Shown here: positions 50,937 through 62,981 of the stretch, piece after piece
Position numbering within the stretch: the stretch's first letter is position 1
Layout of the letters: the number at the start of each line of letters is the position of its first letter
From: Streptomyces sp. WM4235
Lineage (GTDB): Bacteria > Actinomycetota > Actinomycetes > Streptomycetales > Streptomycetaceae
Length of the DNA: 64,000 bases
Reading direction: 5' to 3'
Assembly: GCF_001279725.1 (NCBI RefSeq)
Contig: NZ_LGDE01000271.1
Location: forward strand, 1 to 64,000
The notes under the pieces: model-generated
Database searches by the model: none
The model's input: the letters and a program-made list of their open reading frames with translations, nothing else
What the model was told of the DNA's origin: nothing
Translations under genes and position numbers: made by a program

Positions 50937-51743
50937 GTGCAGTTTCGCCAAAAGGCTCTTTCCAAGCTGCAATCGCCCGAAGAACTCGACTTGCCCGTAC
51001 GCTTCGCGCGCCCGCAGGGCCGGCTCGTCCTGGTCGTCACGGTCATCGTCATGGCCGCCGCGAGTTTCTGGGCCTTCACCGGCACCGTGTCCTCCAAGCT
51101 GAGCGCGCCCGGCATCCTCACCCACGCCGAAGGCAGCTACGTACTGCAGACCCCGGTCGCGGGACAGGTCACCGCGGTCCTCGCCGAGGAGGGCCGGCTG
51201 CTGACCGCCGGCGCGCCCCTGCTCAACGTCCGTACGGCGCAAGGGGACCGCCCCGTGCGCGTGGTGACCGGCGGCCGGCTGGCGACACTCGTGGCCAAGG
51301 TGGGCTCGGTCGTCTCCACCGGTGCGGACGTGGCGACCGTGGAACGCGTGAAGGACCCGCAGGACCCGCTGGTGGCCGTGCTGTACGTGCCCGGCGCCGG
51401 CGCCTCGACGATCCCGGTCGGCGCGACCGTGGACCTGACCGTCCAGTCCGTCCCGAAGGAGCGGTTCGGCACGCTGCGCGGCCGCGTCAAGGCGGTCGGC
51501 CGCACGCCGCAGACCACGGCGCAGATCGGCGGCTTCCTGGGCGACGGCGGGCTGGCCGAACAGTTCACCCGCGACGGCAACCCGGTCGCGGTACTCGTAC
51601 AACTGGACCCCTCCACCTCGACCGGGACCGGCTACCGCTGGTCCTCCGGCGACGGCCCCCCGGACGAGGTCCCGTCGGGGACACCGGTCAGCGGCGCCGT
51701 CCACCTCGCCGTGCAACGCCCCGTCGACTGGCTGCTGCCGTGA
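50937..51743 (+). CDS. HlyD-type adaptor of NHLM/bacteriocin exporter
   Basis: 268 residues, GTG start with GAAGGAA upstream. One N-terminal membrane helix (RLVLVVTVIVMAAASFWAFT), then a biotinyl-lipoyl-like beta domain (ILTHAEGSYVLQTPVAGQVT, VGSVVSTGADVATVERV) and a short beta-barrel (IPVGATVDLTVQSVPKERFG). No long coiled-coil hairpin, as expected for the short NHLM_micro_HlyD type in Gram-positives. It bridges the ABC transporter and the outside. GTGA overlap with the next gene. Confidence 0.85.
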   Translation: MQFRQKALSKLQSPEELDLPVRFARPQGRLVLVVTVIVMAAASFWAFTGTVSSKLSAPGILTHAEGSYVLQTPVAGQVTAVLAEEGRLLTAGAPLLNVRTAQGDRPVRVVTGGRLATLVAKVGSVVSTGADVATVERVKDPQDPLVAVLYVPGAGASTIPVGATVDLTVQSVPKERFGTLRGRVKAVGRTPQTTAQIGGFLGDGGLAEQFTRDGNPVAVLVQLDPSTSTGTGYRWSSGDGPPDEVPSGTPVSGAVHLAVQRPVDWLLP

Positions 51744-54010
51744 CCGCGCCCCGGACCGGCACACCGCCGCGACTCCCTTCGTCCGGACACCGACGGCACC
51801 GCCCCGAGTCCAAGGGCGGCACCCGCCGCAAACCCGCACCCGCCCCCAAGGGCAGGACACCCCGCCCAGTACGCACCCCCACCGTGCTGCAGATGGAGGC
51901 GGTGGAGTGCGGCGCCGCCGCGCTGGCCATGGTGCTCGGGCACCACGGCCGTTTCGTCCCCCTGGAGGAACTGCGCATCGCGTGCGGCGTCTCCCGCGAC
52001 GGCTCCCGCGCCGGCAACCTCCTCAAGGCCGCACGCGGTTACGGGCTGACGGCCAAGGGCATGCAGATGGGCCTGGCCGCGCTCGCCGAGGTGAGCGGCC
52101 CGGCCATCCTCTTCTGGGAGTTCAACCACTACGTCGTCTACGACGGCATGAGCCGCCGGCTCGGCCGCAAGGGCGTGTACGTCAACGACCCGGGCAAGGG
52201 ACGCCGGTTCGTCCCCCTGGACGAGTTCGACACCAGCTTCACCGGCGTCGTGCTCACCTTCGAACCCGGCGACGGCTTCCGCCGCGGCGGCCGCAAGCCG
52301 GGAGTCCTGGGCGCCATGCCGGCCCGCCTGCGGGGCACTTCGGGAACCATGGCCGCCGCCGTGCTCTCCAGCCTCCTCCTGGTGGCCGTCGGTGCCTCGG
52401 TGCCGGCGCTGAGCCGCACGTACATCGACATGTTCCTGATCGGGGAGCAGACCTCCCTGCTGGGAGTGCTGTTCGCCTCGATGGCGGTCGCCCTCGTACT
52501 CACCGCGACACTCACCGCGCTGCAACAGGCCAATCTGCTGCGCGGGCGCATCATCTCCTCCACCCTGGGCGGTGCCCGCTTCTTCCGGCACCTCCTGAGG
52601 CTTCCGGTCACCTTCTACTCCCAGCGCAACCCGGCGGACCTGGTCCAGCGCCTGCAATCCAACGACACGGTCGCCGAGACCCTCGCCAGGGACCTGGCCG
52701 CCGCGGGCGTGGACGCCGTGGTGGTCGTGATCTACGCGGTGCTGCTGTGGACGTACGATCCGCAGCTCACCCTCGTCGGCGTGGCCGTGGCGCTGCTCAA
52801 CGTGGTGGCCCTGCGGATCGTGATCCGGCTGAGGGCCACCGACACCCAGAAGCTGCGCGCGGAGAGCGCCCGGCTGACCAACACCTCGTACAGCGGTCTC
52901 CAACTCATCGAGACCATGAAGGCCACGGGCGGCGAGAACGGCTTCTTCCGGCGCTGGGCCGGACAGCACGCCGTCACCCTCGACGTGCAGCAGCGGCTCG
53001 GCGTGCCCAGCGCGTGGCTCGCGATCGTCGCCCCCACGCTGGCCGCGTTCAACAGCGCGCTGATCCTGATGATCGGCGGCCTGCGGGCGGTGGAGGGGCA
53101 TCTCACCGTGGGTCTCCTCGTCGCCTTCCAGGCCCTGGTGACCAGCTTCACCGCGCCGATCTCCCGGCTGGGCGGCGTCGCGGGAAGGATCCAGGACTTC
53201 GCGGCCGACGTCGCCCGTCTCAAGGACGTCGAGAACTTTCCCGTCGACCCGGTCCACTCGCGGCGCGAGCCCGCCGCCGGCACCCGACGCCTCAAGGGCC
53301 ACGTGGAGCTGGAGCACGTCACCTTCGGCTACAGCCCACTGGACGCCCCGCTGCTCACGGACTTCTCGCTCTCCGTCGGCCCCGGGCAACAGGTCGCGCT
53401 CGTCGGCGGATCCGGCAGCGGCAAGTCCACCGTCTCCCGGCTGCTCTCCGGCCTCCACACCCCCTGGGAGGGGGCCATCCGCATCGACGGCATGCGGCTG
53501 GAGGACATTCCGCGCGGCGCGCTGGCCGCCTCCGTCTCCTTCGTCGACCAGGACGTCTTCCTCTTCGAGGGCACCGTCCGCGACAACGTCACGCTGTGGG
53601 ACCCCTCCATCCCGGACGAGGCCGTCGTCGCGGCCCTTCAGGACGCCGCCGTGCACGACGTGGTCGCCCGCCGCCCCGGCGGCATCCACAGCCGCGTCGA
53701 GCAGGACGGTCGCAACTTCTCCGGCGGTCAGCGGCAGCGCCTGGAGATCGCCCGGGCGCTGGTGCGCCGCCCCAGCGTGATGGTGCTCGACGAGGTGACC
53801 AGCGCCCTGGACGCGGTGACCGAGCAGGTCATCATCGACAACCTGCGCCGACGCGGCTGCGCCTGTGTGGTCATCGCCCACCGGCTGAGCACGGTCCGCG
53901 ACAGCGACGAGATCGTCGTGCTCGACCGGGGCGCGATCGTGGAACGCGGCCGGCACGAGCACCTGGTCGCCGCGCGGGGCCCGTACGCCGAACTGGTCAA
54001 GGAGCACTGA
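51740..54010 (+). CDS. C39-peptidase ABC exporter (NHLM ABC1 type)
   Basis: 756 residues. After a basic Pro-rich 48-residue start, the C39 peptidase has C57 (AVECGAAALAMVLGHHG), H130 (EFNHYVVYDG) and D150 (VNDPGKG). Six membrane helices follow, then the ATPase: Walker A GGSGSGKST near 556, signature SGGQRQRLEIARAL near 660, Walker B VMVLDEVTSALD. It cleaves the double-Gly leader and exports the core peptide. All catalytic residues are present. Confidence 0.93.
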   Translation: MTAPRTGTPPRLPSSGHRRHRPESKGGTRRKPAPAPKGRTPRPVRTPTVLQMEAVECGAAALAMVLGHHGRFVPLEELRIACGVSRDGSRAGNLLKAARGYGLTAKGMQMGLAALAEVSGPAILFWEFNHYVVYDGMSRRLGRKGVYVNDPGKGRRFVPLDEFDTSFTGVVLTFEPGDGFRRGGRKPGVLGAMPARLRGTSGTMAAAVLSSLLLVAVGASVPALSRTYIDMFLIGEQTSLLGVLFASMAVALVLTATLTALQQANLLRGRIISSTLGGARFFRHLLRLPVTFYSQRNPADLVQRLQSNDTVAETLARDLAAAGVDAVVVVIYAVLLWTYDPQLTLVGVAVALLNVVALRIVIRLRATDTQKLRAESARLTNTSYSGLQLIETMKATGGENGFFRRWAGQHAVTLDVQQRLGVPSAWLAIVAPTLAAFNSALILMIGGLRAVEGHLTVGLLVAFQALVTSFTAPISRLGGVAGRIQDFAADVARLKDVENFPVDPVHSRREPAAGTRRLKGHVELEHVTFGYSPLDAPLLTDFSLSVGPGQQVALVGGSGSGKSTVSRLLSGLHTPWEGAIRIDGMRLEDIPRGALAASVSFVDQDVFLFEGTVRDNVTLWDPSIPDEAVVAALQDAAVHDVVARRPGGIHSRVEQDGRNFSGGQRQRLEIARALVRRPSVMVLDEVTSALDAVTEQVIIDNLRRRGCACVVIAHRLSTVRDSDEIVVLDRGAIVERGRHEHLVAARGPYAELVKEH

Positions 54011-54011
54011 G

Positions 54012-56924
54012 GTGACGCACGCCCACCACACCACCGCCACGGACGCCGCCACGACCCCCGTCACCGCCGATCGACCGGGCGGGCCCCCGGACCCGGTCGT
54101 CGCGGCACTGGGCGCCCTGGGCTCGGCGGTCGACTGCACGGGCCTGCGCAGCCTGTCCCTGGAGGGCCCGCTCGTCCTGTGGCTGGTCGTGCGGGGCGCG
54201 TTGGACCTGTTCGCCGTCGACGCCTCGCAGGCCGGACACTGGCACTTCCTGGGCCGGCTGGAGCCGGGCACGCTGCTGCTGGGCCCGGCCGAGGGCCCCG
54301 ACCACACCCTGGTCGGACGGCCCCTGCAAGGGTGTCGGCTGCGCCGCATCGAGCTGCGGGAGCTGTACCGACCCGAGTACGGCGACCAGTTCCCGGGGGC
54401 GGGGTTCCACGGCGGACCGTGGCACGCCGATCAAGGGCAGTACGGCATGCCCGCCGCAGGGCGACCGAGCCCCCTGGAAGACGCCTTCGCGCGCGGCATC
54501 GGCCGCGGCCTGCGCGTGCTCTACCAGCCGCCGTTGGACGGCGGCGTCCCCGCCGAACACGACGGGGCCGACGACGACATCCTCTGGATGCAGATCGCCC
54601 CGGGCAGCGTCCAGTACGGGGCCGTGTACGAGACGGAGGCGGTGGGCACCCTCCTCGTCGACGCGGCGATGTGGCAGGGCATGGTCGACCAGCAGCACCG
54701 GCTGCTGTACGCCCTGGACGACCGGCTCGAAGAGCTGGAGCGCGCGCACGAGGACCGTACGGCGGCCGGAATCGAGGCGGGCCGGGCAGCCCGTACCCAC
54801 GCGGACCGGACCCTGCTGGCGTCCATCGTCCGTTCCGGCCGGGATTCCCACCGGAGCGCGGGCGTCGACGCCACGTTCGCCGTGTGCGGGCTGGTCGCCG
54901 ACGCGGCCCGCATCACCCTCTCCGAACCGGGCGAGGCCGCCGGCACCGCCGGGCAGGTGGATCCCGTCGAGAGCATCGCGCTCGCCTCCCGGATCCGTAC
55001 CCGTGTGGTCCGGCTCGGTGGGCGCTGGTGGCGGGAGAACACCGGGCCGCTCGTGGGCCGGCGGGAGAAGGACGGAACGCCGGTCGCCCTGCTGTGGCGG
55101 CGGGGCGGCTACGAGGCCGTCGACCCCGCCACCGGTACGCGCGAGCGCGTCGGCAGGACGAACGAGGCCGTCTTCGAGCCGCGCGCCGTCATGCTGTACC
55201 GCCCGCTGCCCGACGGGCGGGTGGGCCTGCCGGCACTGCTCCGGTTCAGCGTGCGCGGCACCCTCCCGGAGCTGCGCAGCCTGATGTTGGGCGGGCTGGT
55301 CGCGGTGGCCCTGGGCGCACTGGTGCCGATCGCCACCGGCCGGGTCCTCGGCCGCTACGTTCCACAGGGCGAGAACGGCCTCATCGTGCAGACGGGGCTG
55401 GCGCTGATCGCGACCGGCATCGTCTCGGCCGCCTTCATGCTGCTGCAGAACACCTCCCTCCTGCGCATGGAGGGCCGCGTCGAGGCCACCTTGCAGCCGG
55501 CGGTGTGGGACCGGCTGCTGCGACTGCCGACGAAGTTCTTCGCCGGCCGCTCCACGGGCGAACTCGCCGGAGCGGCGATGGGCATCAGCGCCATCCGCCG
55601 CGTGCTGTCCGGCATCGGGCCGGTCTGTGTACAGGCGGGCGCCGTCGGCGCGATGAACCTCGTCCTGCTGCTCGTCTACAGCGTGCCGCTGGCGATGGTG
55701 GCGCTCGCCATGCTGGTCGTCGTCGCGGGGGTCTTCCTGGGCCTGGGGCTGTGGCAGTTGCGCTACCAGCGCCGGCTGATCGCCCTCGGATACCGGCTCA
55801 ACAACCAGGCCTTCCAGACCCTGCGCGGCCTGCCCAAGCTCCGCGTCGCCGCGGCCGAGAGCTTCGCGTACGCCGCCTGGGCGCGGGAGTTCGCCCGAAC
55901 CCGCGACCTCCAGCAGCGCATCGGCCGGATACAGAACGTCATCACGGTCCTGGGCGCCGTCTACCTGCCGCTGTGCACGCTGGTGATGTTCATGTTGCTG
56001 GCCGGACCGGCCCGCGGTGCCATGTCGGCCGGCGAGTTCCTCACCTTCAGCACCGCGCTGACGATGCTGCTGTCCTCGGTGACGCAGCTGACCGGGGCGC
56101 TCATCTCGGCCGCTGCCGTGCTGCCGATGTTCGAGCAGGTCAAGCCGCTCCTGCGGGAGACCCCCGAGGCGGTCCGATCCAGTACCCGACCGGGTGAGCT
56201 GACCGGCGCCATCGAGGCCAAGGACCTGTCGTACCGCTACGCCGACGACGGCCCGCTCGTCCTGGAGAACGTCAACTTCAGCATCGGACAAGGAGAGTTC
56301 GTCGCGATCGTCGGAGCCAGCGGCTGCGGAAAGTCGACACTGCTGCGGCTGCTCATCGGCTTCGACAAACCCGACTCCGGCAGCGTCATGTACGACGGCC
56401 AGGACCTGGCGGCGCTCGACCAGGCGGCCGTACGCCGACAGTGCGGCGTCGTGTTGCAGAACGCCCAGCCCTTCACCGGGTCGATCCTCGACTGCATCCG
56501 CGGCGCCGGGACGTTCTCCCTCGAAGAGGCGTGGGAGGCCGCCGCCATGGCGGGCCTGGCCGAGGACGTCAAGGCCATGCCGATGGGCATGCACACCATG
56601 CTGTCCGACGGTGGCGGCACCGTCTCGGGAGGCCAGCGCCAACGACTGATGATCGCCCAGGCCCTCATCCGCAAGCCGCGCGTCCTGTTCTTCGACGAGG
56701 CCACCAGCGCGCTGGACAACGAGGCCCAGCGCGTGGTCGTCGAGTCCACCCGCGCCCTGCGCGCCACCCGCGTCGTGATCGCCCACCGACTCTCCACGAT
56801 CATGGGAGCCGACCGGGTGATCGCCATGGCGGACGGCCGCATCGTCCAGCAGGGCCCGCCCGCCGAACTGCTCGCCGACACGACCGGCCTCTTCCACGAC
56901 CTGGTCCGCCGCCAGCTGCGATGA
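54012..56924 (+). CDS. Second ABC exporter of NHLM type (ABC2)
   Basis: 970 residues; GTG start one base after the ABC1 stop. The N-terminal 400 residues contain a cyclic-nucleotide-like sensor region (GTLLLGPAEGPDHTLVG) and a domain rich in charged helices, as in NHLM_micro_ABC2. The membrane part starts about 420 (GGLVAVALGALVPIATGRVL). ATPase: Walker A GASGCGKST near 770, signature SGGQRQRLMIAQAL near 871, Walker B VLFFDEATSALDN. ABC2 has no peptidase, so the two likely act as a heteromer. Confidence 0.9.
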   Translation: MTHAHHTTATDAATTPVTADRPGGPPDPVVAALGALGSAVDCTGLRSLSLEGPLVLWLVVRGALDLFAVDASQAGHWHFLGRLEPGTLLLGPAEGPDHTLVGRPLQGCRLRRIELRELYRPEYGDQFPGAGFHGGPWHADQGQYGMPAAGRPSPLEDAFARGIGRGLRVLYQPPLDGGVPAEHDGADDDILWMQIAPGSVQYGAVYETEAVGTLLVDAAMWQGMVDQQHRLLYALDDRLEELERAHEDRTAAGIEAGRAARTHADRTLLASIVRSGRDSHRSAGVDATFAVCGLVADAARITLSEPGEAAGTAGQVDPVESIALASRIRTRVVRLGGRWWRENTGPLVGRREKDGTPVALLWRRGGYEAVDPATGTRERVGRTNEAVFEPRAVMLYRPLPDGRVGLPALLRFSVRGTLPELRSLMLGGLVAVALGALVPIATGRVLGRYVPQGENGLIVQTGLALIATGIVSAAFMLLQNTSLLRMEGRVEATLQPAVWDRLLRLPTKFFAGRSTGELAGAAMGISAIRRVLSGIGPVCVQAGAVGAMNLVLLLVYSVPLAMVALAMLVVVAGVFLGLGLWQLRYQRRLIALGYRLNNQAFQTLRGLPKLRVAAAESFAYAAWAREFARTRDLQQRIGRIQNVITVLGAVYLPLCTLVMFMLLAGPARGAMSAGEFLTFSTALTMLLSSVTQLTGALISAAAVLPMFEQVKPLLRETPEAVRSSTRPGELTGAIEAKDLSYRYADDGPLVLENVNFSIGQGEFVAIVGASGCGKSTLLRLLIGFDKPDSGSVMYDGQDLAALDQAAVRRQCGVVLQNAQPFTGSILDCIRGAGTFSLEEAWEAAAMAGLAEDVKAMPMGMHTMLSDGGGTVSGGQRQRLMIAQALIRKPRVLFFDEATSALDNEAQRVVVESTRALRATRVVIAHRLSTIMGADRVIAMADGRIVQQGPPAELLADTTGLFHDLVRRQLR

Positions 56925-56933
56925 CGGGCCCCC

Positions 56934-57825
56934 TCAGGCGCTGCCGGCGATCACGTACGGCGCCGCCTGGCCGCGGTCCTGATCACGGCCCTGTTCCCGG
57001 TCTTGCTCGCGATCCCGTTCGCGGTCCTGTTCGAAGGCACGGAGCAGGTCCGCCGCGACGCTCACCGCGATCGTCGCGGGCTCCTTGCCGGTGATCCCGG
57101 TGATCCCGATCGGGGTCTTGATCCGGTCGATGCCGGCGGCTTCGTGGCCGCCCTCGTCGGCCAGGCGCTGCCGGAACCGCGCCCATTTGGCGGACGAGCC
57201 GATCAGGCCGATCGAGCCGAGACCCCCGGTGCGCAGGGCGGCGTCGCACAGCGCGGCGTCCTCGGCGTGATCGTGGGTCATGATCAGGACGTGGGTGCCG
57301 GCCGGCAGCTCCGCGAGCACCTCCTCCGGAAGGAGCGGTGCGTGACGCACGTGGATCCGCGCCATCGCGTCCGCGAGCACATCGAGCCGTTCGTCGGTGA
57401 GCATGTCGGGCCGGGTGTCGATCAGGTACAGATCGAGGTTCTGGCGGGCCAGGATGCGGGCCAGCTCCAGGCCGACGTGCCCGACACCGAAGACCGCCAC
57501 CGCCTGGACCACCGGCAGTGGTTCGAGCAGTACGGTGACGGCTCCGCCGCAGCACTGCACGCCGTGCGGGCCGGTGACCTTGTCGTTCAGCGCGAACTCC
57601 ATCAGCTCGGGCTCGGGATCGGCCGTGCCGTTCAGCTCGCGCGCCCGGTCGATGGCGACGGCCTCGATGTTGCCGCCCCCGATCGAACCCCACGTCTCGG
57701 TCCGGCCCACGACGAGTTTGGCGCCGGCCCGGCGGGGCGCGTGGCCGCGCACGGTCGCGACGGTCACGAGCACGCCGGGTTCCCGGTGTGCCCGCAACCG
57801 CGCGACCGCGGCCACCCAGCTCATG

Positions 57826-57833
<8 letters not shown>
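56934..57833 (-). CDS. xdhC: XdhC-type molybdenum cofactor maturation protein
   Basis: 299 residues. XdhC_CoxI start (VLVTVATVRGHAPRRAGAKL, GSIGGGNIEAVAIDRAREL), the QCCGGAVTVLLEPL Cys motif, then a Rossmann domain (VAVFGVGHVGLELARILARQ, HVLIMTHDHAEDAALCDAAL, SIGLIGSSAKWARFRQRLAD). It sulfurates or inserts Mo cofactor into XdhB. The C-terminal 35 residues are an unusual Arg/Asp/Glu/Gln repeat (EQDRERDREQDREQGRDQDR). Start overlaps the xdhB stop by 8 nt. Confidence 0.92.
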
Positions 57834-60221
<2,388 letters not shown>

Positions 60222-60225
<4 letters not shown>

Positions 60226-61697
60226 GACGACACCGCCTCGGTGGTTCGCGCGTACAGCTTCAACAGGCTCTGGCCGAGCATCGCGGAGCGGTAGCCCGCG
60301 CTGGCGCGATGATCGTCCATCGGGGTGCCCTGGGCGCGCAGCACCCGGGACGCGGCCTCGACGGTCTCCGCCACCCACGGCCTGCCCTCCAGGGCCGCCT
60401 CGGTGGCCAACGCGCGGATCGGGGTGGCGGCCACGCCACCCAGGCCGATGCGCGCCTTGCGGACGATCCCGCCCTCGATGTCGAGCGCGAAGGCGACCGC
60501 CACGCTGGAGATGTCGTCGAAGCGCCGCTTGGCGATCTTGTGGAATGCCGTGACCCGTGACAGCGGCAGCGGGATGCGCACCGCGCGGATCAGTTCGTCG
60601 GGGCGGCGCACGCTCCGCCGGTAGCCGGTGAAGTAGTCGGCGAGGGGCACCTCGCGCTCACCGTCGGCGCCGGCGAGCACCAGCGATGCCTCCAGCGCGA
60701 GCAGGACGGGCGGGCTGTCACCGATGGGGGACCCGGTACCCAGGTTGCCGCCGAGGGTCGCGCTGTTGCGAATGAGCCGGGACGCGAACTGCGGGAACAG
60801 CTCCGCCAACAGCGGGACGCTGCCGTCGAGGCGGCGTTCGATCTCCGTCAGCGTCTGCGCCGCCCCGATCTCGACGTGATCGGATTCGACGCGCAGGGAC
60901 CGTAGTTCGGGCAGCCGGTCGACGGCCACCACGCAATTCGCCCGCCGCGAGCGGATGTTGACCTCGACGCCCCAGTCGGTGCTGCCTGCGACCACCACGG
61001 CCTCGGGCCGCTCGCGCAGCAACCGCAGCGCTTCGGCCAGGGTGCCCGGCCGCAGGAACACACTGTCGTCCCGGGAGTACGCGGTGGCGACCGGTGCGGG
61101 CGGGGAATGCTCGCGACGCCGCGCCAACACGTCGTCCTCGGTGGGCGATCCGACGGCGAACGCGGCGTCGCGGATGGGACGGTAGCCGGTGCAGCGGCAC
61201 AGGTTCCCGCTCAGCGCGTGCAGATCGAAGCCGTTCGGACCGTGCTCGGGGTCCGTGGCGTCGGCCGAGTCCGAGTCCGAGTCCGCGTGCGCGCAGCGGT
61301 CGGGCCGGTAGTACTCGGAGGCCATGCTGCAGATGAACCCCGGCGTGCAGTACCCGCATTGGGAGCCGCCGCGGACGGCCATCTCCTCCTGTACGGGGTG
61401 CAACGCGGCCGGTGTGCCGGGTGCGCCGGCGGTGGCGAGACCTTCGGAGGTGACGACCTCCTGGCCGTCGAGCGCGGCGACCGGGACCAGGCAGGCGTTG
61501 ACCGCCACCCAGTCCGTCGGCATGTTCACCCCGGGCCGTGCCACGAGGACCGAACAGGCGCCGCATTCGCCCTCGGCGCAGCCCTCCTTGGTACCGGTGA
61601 GGCCGCGTTCGCGCAGAAAGTCCAGCACCGTGGTGTGGGGCGCGCACGGTGCGATCGTCGCTTCTTTTCCGTTGACGGTGATGCGCGCCGCTACCAT
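60222..61697 (-). CDS. xdhA: Xanthine dehydrogenase [2Fe-2S]/FAD subunit
   Basis: 491 residues. First [2Fe-2S] site C40, C45, C48, C69 (GCAEGECGACSVLV); second site C114, C117, C167, C169 (SQCGYCTPGF, LCRCTGYRPI). An acidic DSDSDSADATDPEHG insert lies between the pairs. FAD domain from 200 (VVVAGSTDWGVEV, RNSATLGGNLGTGSPIGDSP). Fused iron-sulfur/FAD form as in bacterial XdhA. Transfers electrons from XdhB to NAD+. First gene of the xdhABC operon. Confidence 0.93.
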
Positions 61698-61886
61698 GGC
61701 ACGTCCTCGTTCCGGCGCACGGTCGATCTGATGGTCCTGGTCGCCATGTGGGGTGCTTTCTCGTTCAGTGGCGCGGCCCGATGAACCCGAGCGCGACGCA
61801 TCGGCACGCAGCGAGGTGCCGTGAAGGGTGAAGGACAGGAGAAGGTACCGGGGCCGCGATCGGGCACGCCGGCAAGGAAGGGCTGT

Positions 61887-61964
61887 TCAGCAGCCGTGTG
61901 CCACGCGACCCGGAGCCCAGGCGATCTGGTGGGCGAGGCGAAGCATTGCGGAGATGGTCGACAT
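61887..61964 (-). CDS. 25-residue micro-ORF upstream of xdhA
   Basis: ATG 61964 is preceded by AAGGAGG with 9-nt spacing, the strongest ribosome binding site in this intergenic stretch. Product: MSTISAMLRLAHQIAWAPGR then VAHGC. It ends 190 bp before xdhA. A second very short frame (18 codons, ATG 61747) overlaps the xdhA start. A regulatory leader peptide for the xdh operon is a reasonable reading; a free-standing micro-protein is the alternative. Confidence 0.45.
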   Translation of the reverse strand: MSTISAMLRLAHQIAWAPGRVAHGC

Positions 61965-62144
61965 CCGACTTCGCCTCCTTCCAGTGGCTCGTGAGCGGGT
62001 GCGGTCGAAGTTACGTTGCCGCGGGTTCACCGGTCAAGCCCGATCCCGGTTGATCGCACGAAGGCCGGCCACCGCGCGGGGGAGGTTCTCGTACGCGACT
62101 CCAGACGTGTCCTCGCCGGACGCGCGGCGGGTGACGCGCCACCC

Positions 62145-62981
62145 TCAGGCCCGGGCAGGCGGTGTGCCCGGAGGGCTCTGGGGGTTGAAGCGGATCGGGG
62201 CCTGGAAGCGGGCCTTGCGGGCGGCGCGGCGGAAGACCGTGAGGACGGCCGGGCCGGCGAGACAGACACAGACGAAGTTGGTGACGGCGCGGCCGGTGTC
62301 CCAGCCGAGGGAGGTGGCGAGGTCGAAGGCGAGGTACCGGTGGAACTGCTCGGTGAAGGGGAGCCCGGGCAGGTAGGCGATGGAGCTGTTGGGATCGAGG
62401 GAGAACGGCCAGAAGGAGAGGTTGAGGAGGAACCCGAAGAGGTAGCCCGACACCGAGCCGTAGACGGCCAGCAGGCCGACCTCGCGGCGGCCGGTCGCCT
62501 TCGGGAGGAACCCGGCGAGCATCCCGACGAAGGCGCAGCCGAACATCTGGTACGGCATCCACGGCCCGACTCCGCCGGTGATCAGAGCGGAGGCGAAGAG
62601 CGAGGTGCAGCCGAGGGTGAAGCCGAAGCCCGGTCCGTAGACGCGCCCGGCGAGAACGAGGATGAAGAAGACCGTCTCGATGCCGGCGGTGCCCGCGCCG
62701 AGGGGACGGATCGCGGCGTTCACGGCCGACAGGACCCCGAGCATGGCCAGGGCCTTGGAGTTGATGCCGCCCTCGGCGATCTCGGAGATCACCACGCACA
62801 GCACCACGACGAGCAGCACACCGAAGATCAGCGGCGGTGCGTAGTTCGAGCCGAACTTCCCCGGCGCGACGAGGAACGGCCAGAAGAACGCGACGACCCC
62901 GAGGAAGCCGGCCATGGCGATGACGATCCCGGCCCGGGCGCGGATGCGGATGGCCGCGGTGTACGTGCTGTACGTGCTCAC
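62145..62981 (-). CDS. ECF transporter S component (substrate-binding membrane subunit)
   Basis: 278 residues, six or more membrane helices: IVIAMAGFLGVVAFFWPFLV, GVLLVVVLCVVISEIAEGGI, VNAAIRPLGAGTAGIETVFF, FTLGCTSLFASALITGGVGP, MFGCAFVGMLAGFLPKATGR, LLAVYGSVSGYLFGFLLNLS. This matches the ECF S-component group used in actinobacteria for vitamins or metals; the AIRPLGAGTAGIE motif fits the cobalamin/queuosine-like class, but the substrate cannot be named. Start overlaps the EcfA stop (ATGA). Confidence 0.85.
   Translation of the reverse strand: MSTYSTYTAAIRIRARAGIVIAMAGFLGVVAFFWPFLVAPGKFGSNYAPPLIFGVLLVVVLCVVISEIAEGGINSKALAMLGVLSAVNAAIRPLGAGTAGIETVFFILVLAGRVYGPGFGFTLGCTSLFASALITGGVGPWMPYQMFGCAFVGMLAGFLPKATGRREVGLLAVYGSVSGYLFGFLLNLSFWPFSLDPNSSIAYLPGLPFTEQFHRYLAFDLATSLGWDTGRAVTNFVCVCLAGPAVLTVFRRAARKARFQAPIRFNPQSPPGTPPARA

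Noticed and set aside
53997..56897. Long reverse open frame opposite the second ABC exporter
   Set aside because: Composition is His/Gln/Asp/Gly-rich shadow sequence without motifs; the forward strand has complete ABC ATPase motifs.
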